Shown in pieces: positions 14,076-15,031 of a DNA stretch of 15,031 nt. Source of the stretch: JAYZQT01 sp964412235 (GTDB lineage: Bacteria; Pseudomonadota; Alphaproteobacteria; MPNO01; UBA830). A program made the translations under genes and the position numbers. The first letter of the stretch is position 1, and every line of letters starts with the position of its first letter. The stretch is from positions 1 through 15,031 of the forward strand of contig CAYPNT010000073.1 in assembly GCA_964412235.1 (NCBI GenBank). The letters are read 5' to 3'. Below the pieces are notes generated by a model. It was not told the DNA's origin. It made no database searches and saw only the letters and a list, made by a program, of their open reading frames with translations.

Positions 14076-14996
14076 ATGGTGAACCTGCCGCCGTCGATCG
14101 AAATTGTTGAAGTAGGCCCTCGCGACGGCCTCCAAAACGAAACAGAGATACTAACGGTAAGTACTCGTATCGAGTTCATTAAACGACTCGTAGATGCTGG
14201 TATTCGCCGGATGGAGGCAGTTAGTTTCGTGCATCCCAAGCGCGTACCCCAAATGGCAGACGCAGAAGCAGTGATTGGATCCTTACCTGATAATGATGGT
14301 GTCACTTATATTGGTCTGGTTTTAAACAAACGCGGCCTGGATCGCGCTATAGAAGCGGGGTGCAAAGAAATTAATTACGCGCTCGTTGCCTCAGATACAT
14401 TTAGCCAGAAAAATCAAGGCACCACGATAGAGCAGGCCATTGACGTGTACGATGACATTGCCGTCGCCGCCAAAAATGCAAATATACGTTGTTCTCTTAC
14501 AATATCGACAGCCTTCGGCTGCCCGTTTCAGGGTGAGGTGCCTCCCGAAAGGGTCGTTGAGCTCGTAAAACGCTGTGCTAACAACGATACCTTTGAAATA
14601 GCATTGGCGGATACAATAGGGTGCGCCGTCCCGAGCCAAGTGAAGGAGTTAATCGGCGCAGTGGCCGACGTGGCTCCCACAGCACGATTACGTGCTCATT
14701 TCCATAATACGCGCAATACTGGCTTAGCAAACTCATATGCCGCGGTAGAGGCCGGCGTCCAAGCAATCGACGCGTCTACAGGTGGTATTGGTGGGTGCCC
14801 TTTTGCTCCTCGCGCGACAGGGAATGTACCCTCAGAAGACCTTATCTATATGATGCACCGCATGGGTATTAAAACCGGGGTTGATATCGAAAAGCTGATA
14901 GCAGTCGGTGATTGGGTTGGCGAACAGCTTGGTCATTCCGTTCCTGCAATGATTGGCAAGGCCGGTATATTTCCACCCACCGAAATTAGAGTGTAG
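14076..14996 (+). CDS. HMG-CoA lyase-like enzyme (HMGL/DRE-TIM metallolyase family)
   Basis: 306 residues, about the length of bacterial HMG-CoA lyases (which split 3-hydroxy-3-methylglutaryl-CoA into acetyl-CoA and acetoacetate). Visible: GPRDGLQNE at 14-22 with the catalytic Arg16 and metal ligand Asp17, Glu47 in RRMEAVSFVHP (the human E72 site), metal ligands His208 and His210 in HFHN, Cys241 in GGCPFA (the human C266 lid cysteine) and Asn250 nine residues on. The expected HxHDT is HFHNT here, and the loop reads NTRNTGLAN, a subfamily variant, so the true acyl-CoA could be another 3-hydroxyacid-CoA such as a citramalyl-type one. AGGG lies about 9 bases before the ATG. It follows the MFS gene closely (36 bases); a two-gene operon is likely. 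Confidence 0.92.
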   Translation: MVNLPPSIEIVEVGPRDGLQNETEILTVSTRIEFIKRLVDAGIRRMEAVSFVHPKRVPQMADAEAVIGSLPDNDGVTYIGLVLNKRGLDRAIEAGCKEINYALVASDTFSQKNQGTTIEQAIDVYDDIAVAAKNANIRCSLTISTAFGCPFQGEVPPERVVELVKRCANNDTFEIALADTIGCAVPSQVKELIGAVADVAPTARLRAHFHNTRNTGLANSYAAVEAGVQAIDASTGGIGGCPFAPRATGNVPSEDLIYMMHRMGIKTGVDIEKLIAVGDWVGEQLGHSVPAMIGKAGIFPPTEIRV

Positions 14997-15031
14997 TTTT
15001 TACAAGTAGCTCCCGTCTTCCCCGCTCGGAT

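Overview
The window looks like one scaffold of a bacterial, probably alphaproteobacterial, genome of the kind recovered from marine or other environmental metagenomes. The evidence is the gene set (panBC, gamma-glutamyltransferase, paired glutathione S-transferases, EamA permeases, a class III CoA-transferase, an HpaB-family oxygenase), the dense packing, the near-balanced base composition, and a run of exactly 100 N that looks like a scaffolding placeholder. The taxonomic call is an inference; no marker gene fixes it. I see no mobile elements, CRISPR arrays or rRNA. No stretch over 300 bases lacks a gene; the longest, 55-279, is about 225 bases.

Layout. (1) 1-54 minus: the 5' two-thirds of a tRNA with an arginine-type body but an anticodon that reads ACU. 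(2) 280-1458 plus: a lipoprotein with a long helical middle and a C-terminal domain that may be a degenerate OmpA-like fold. (3) 1533-4023 minus: panB and panC (two steps of pantothenate synthesis) followed by a flavin-reductase-like protein. (4) 4104-9996 plus: six tightly packed genes, ggt - EamA permease - RlmI-like methyltransferase (split by the N gap) - GST - GST - EamA permease. All spacings are 0-34 bases, so this is very likely one operon. (5) 10034-12734 minus: a CaiB/BaiF CoA-transferase and an HpaB-family flavin-dependent oxygenase, 7 bases apart. (6) 12819-14996 plus, divergent from (5): an MFS transporter and an HMG-CoA-lyase-like enzyme.

Working together. Region (4) reads as a glutathione or gamma-glutamyl module: conjugation in the cytoplasm by two GSTs, export or import by two EamA permeases, and removal of the gamma-glutamyl group in the periplasm by GGT. 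Regions (5) and (6) read as a small acid-catabolism module: uptake (MFS), CoA activation (CaiB/BaiF), hydroxylation (HpaB-like) and C-C cleavage (HMGL-like). The flavin reductase in region (3) could supply reduced flavin to the HpaB-like enzyme. The substrates of both modules are not visible in the sequence; these assemblies are hypotheses from context.
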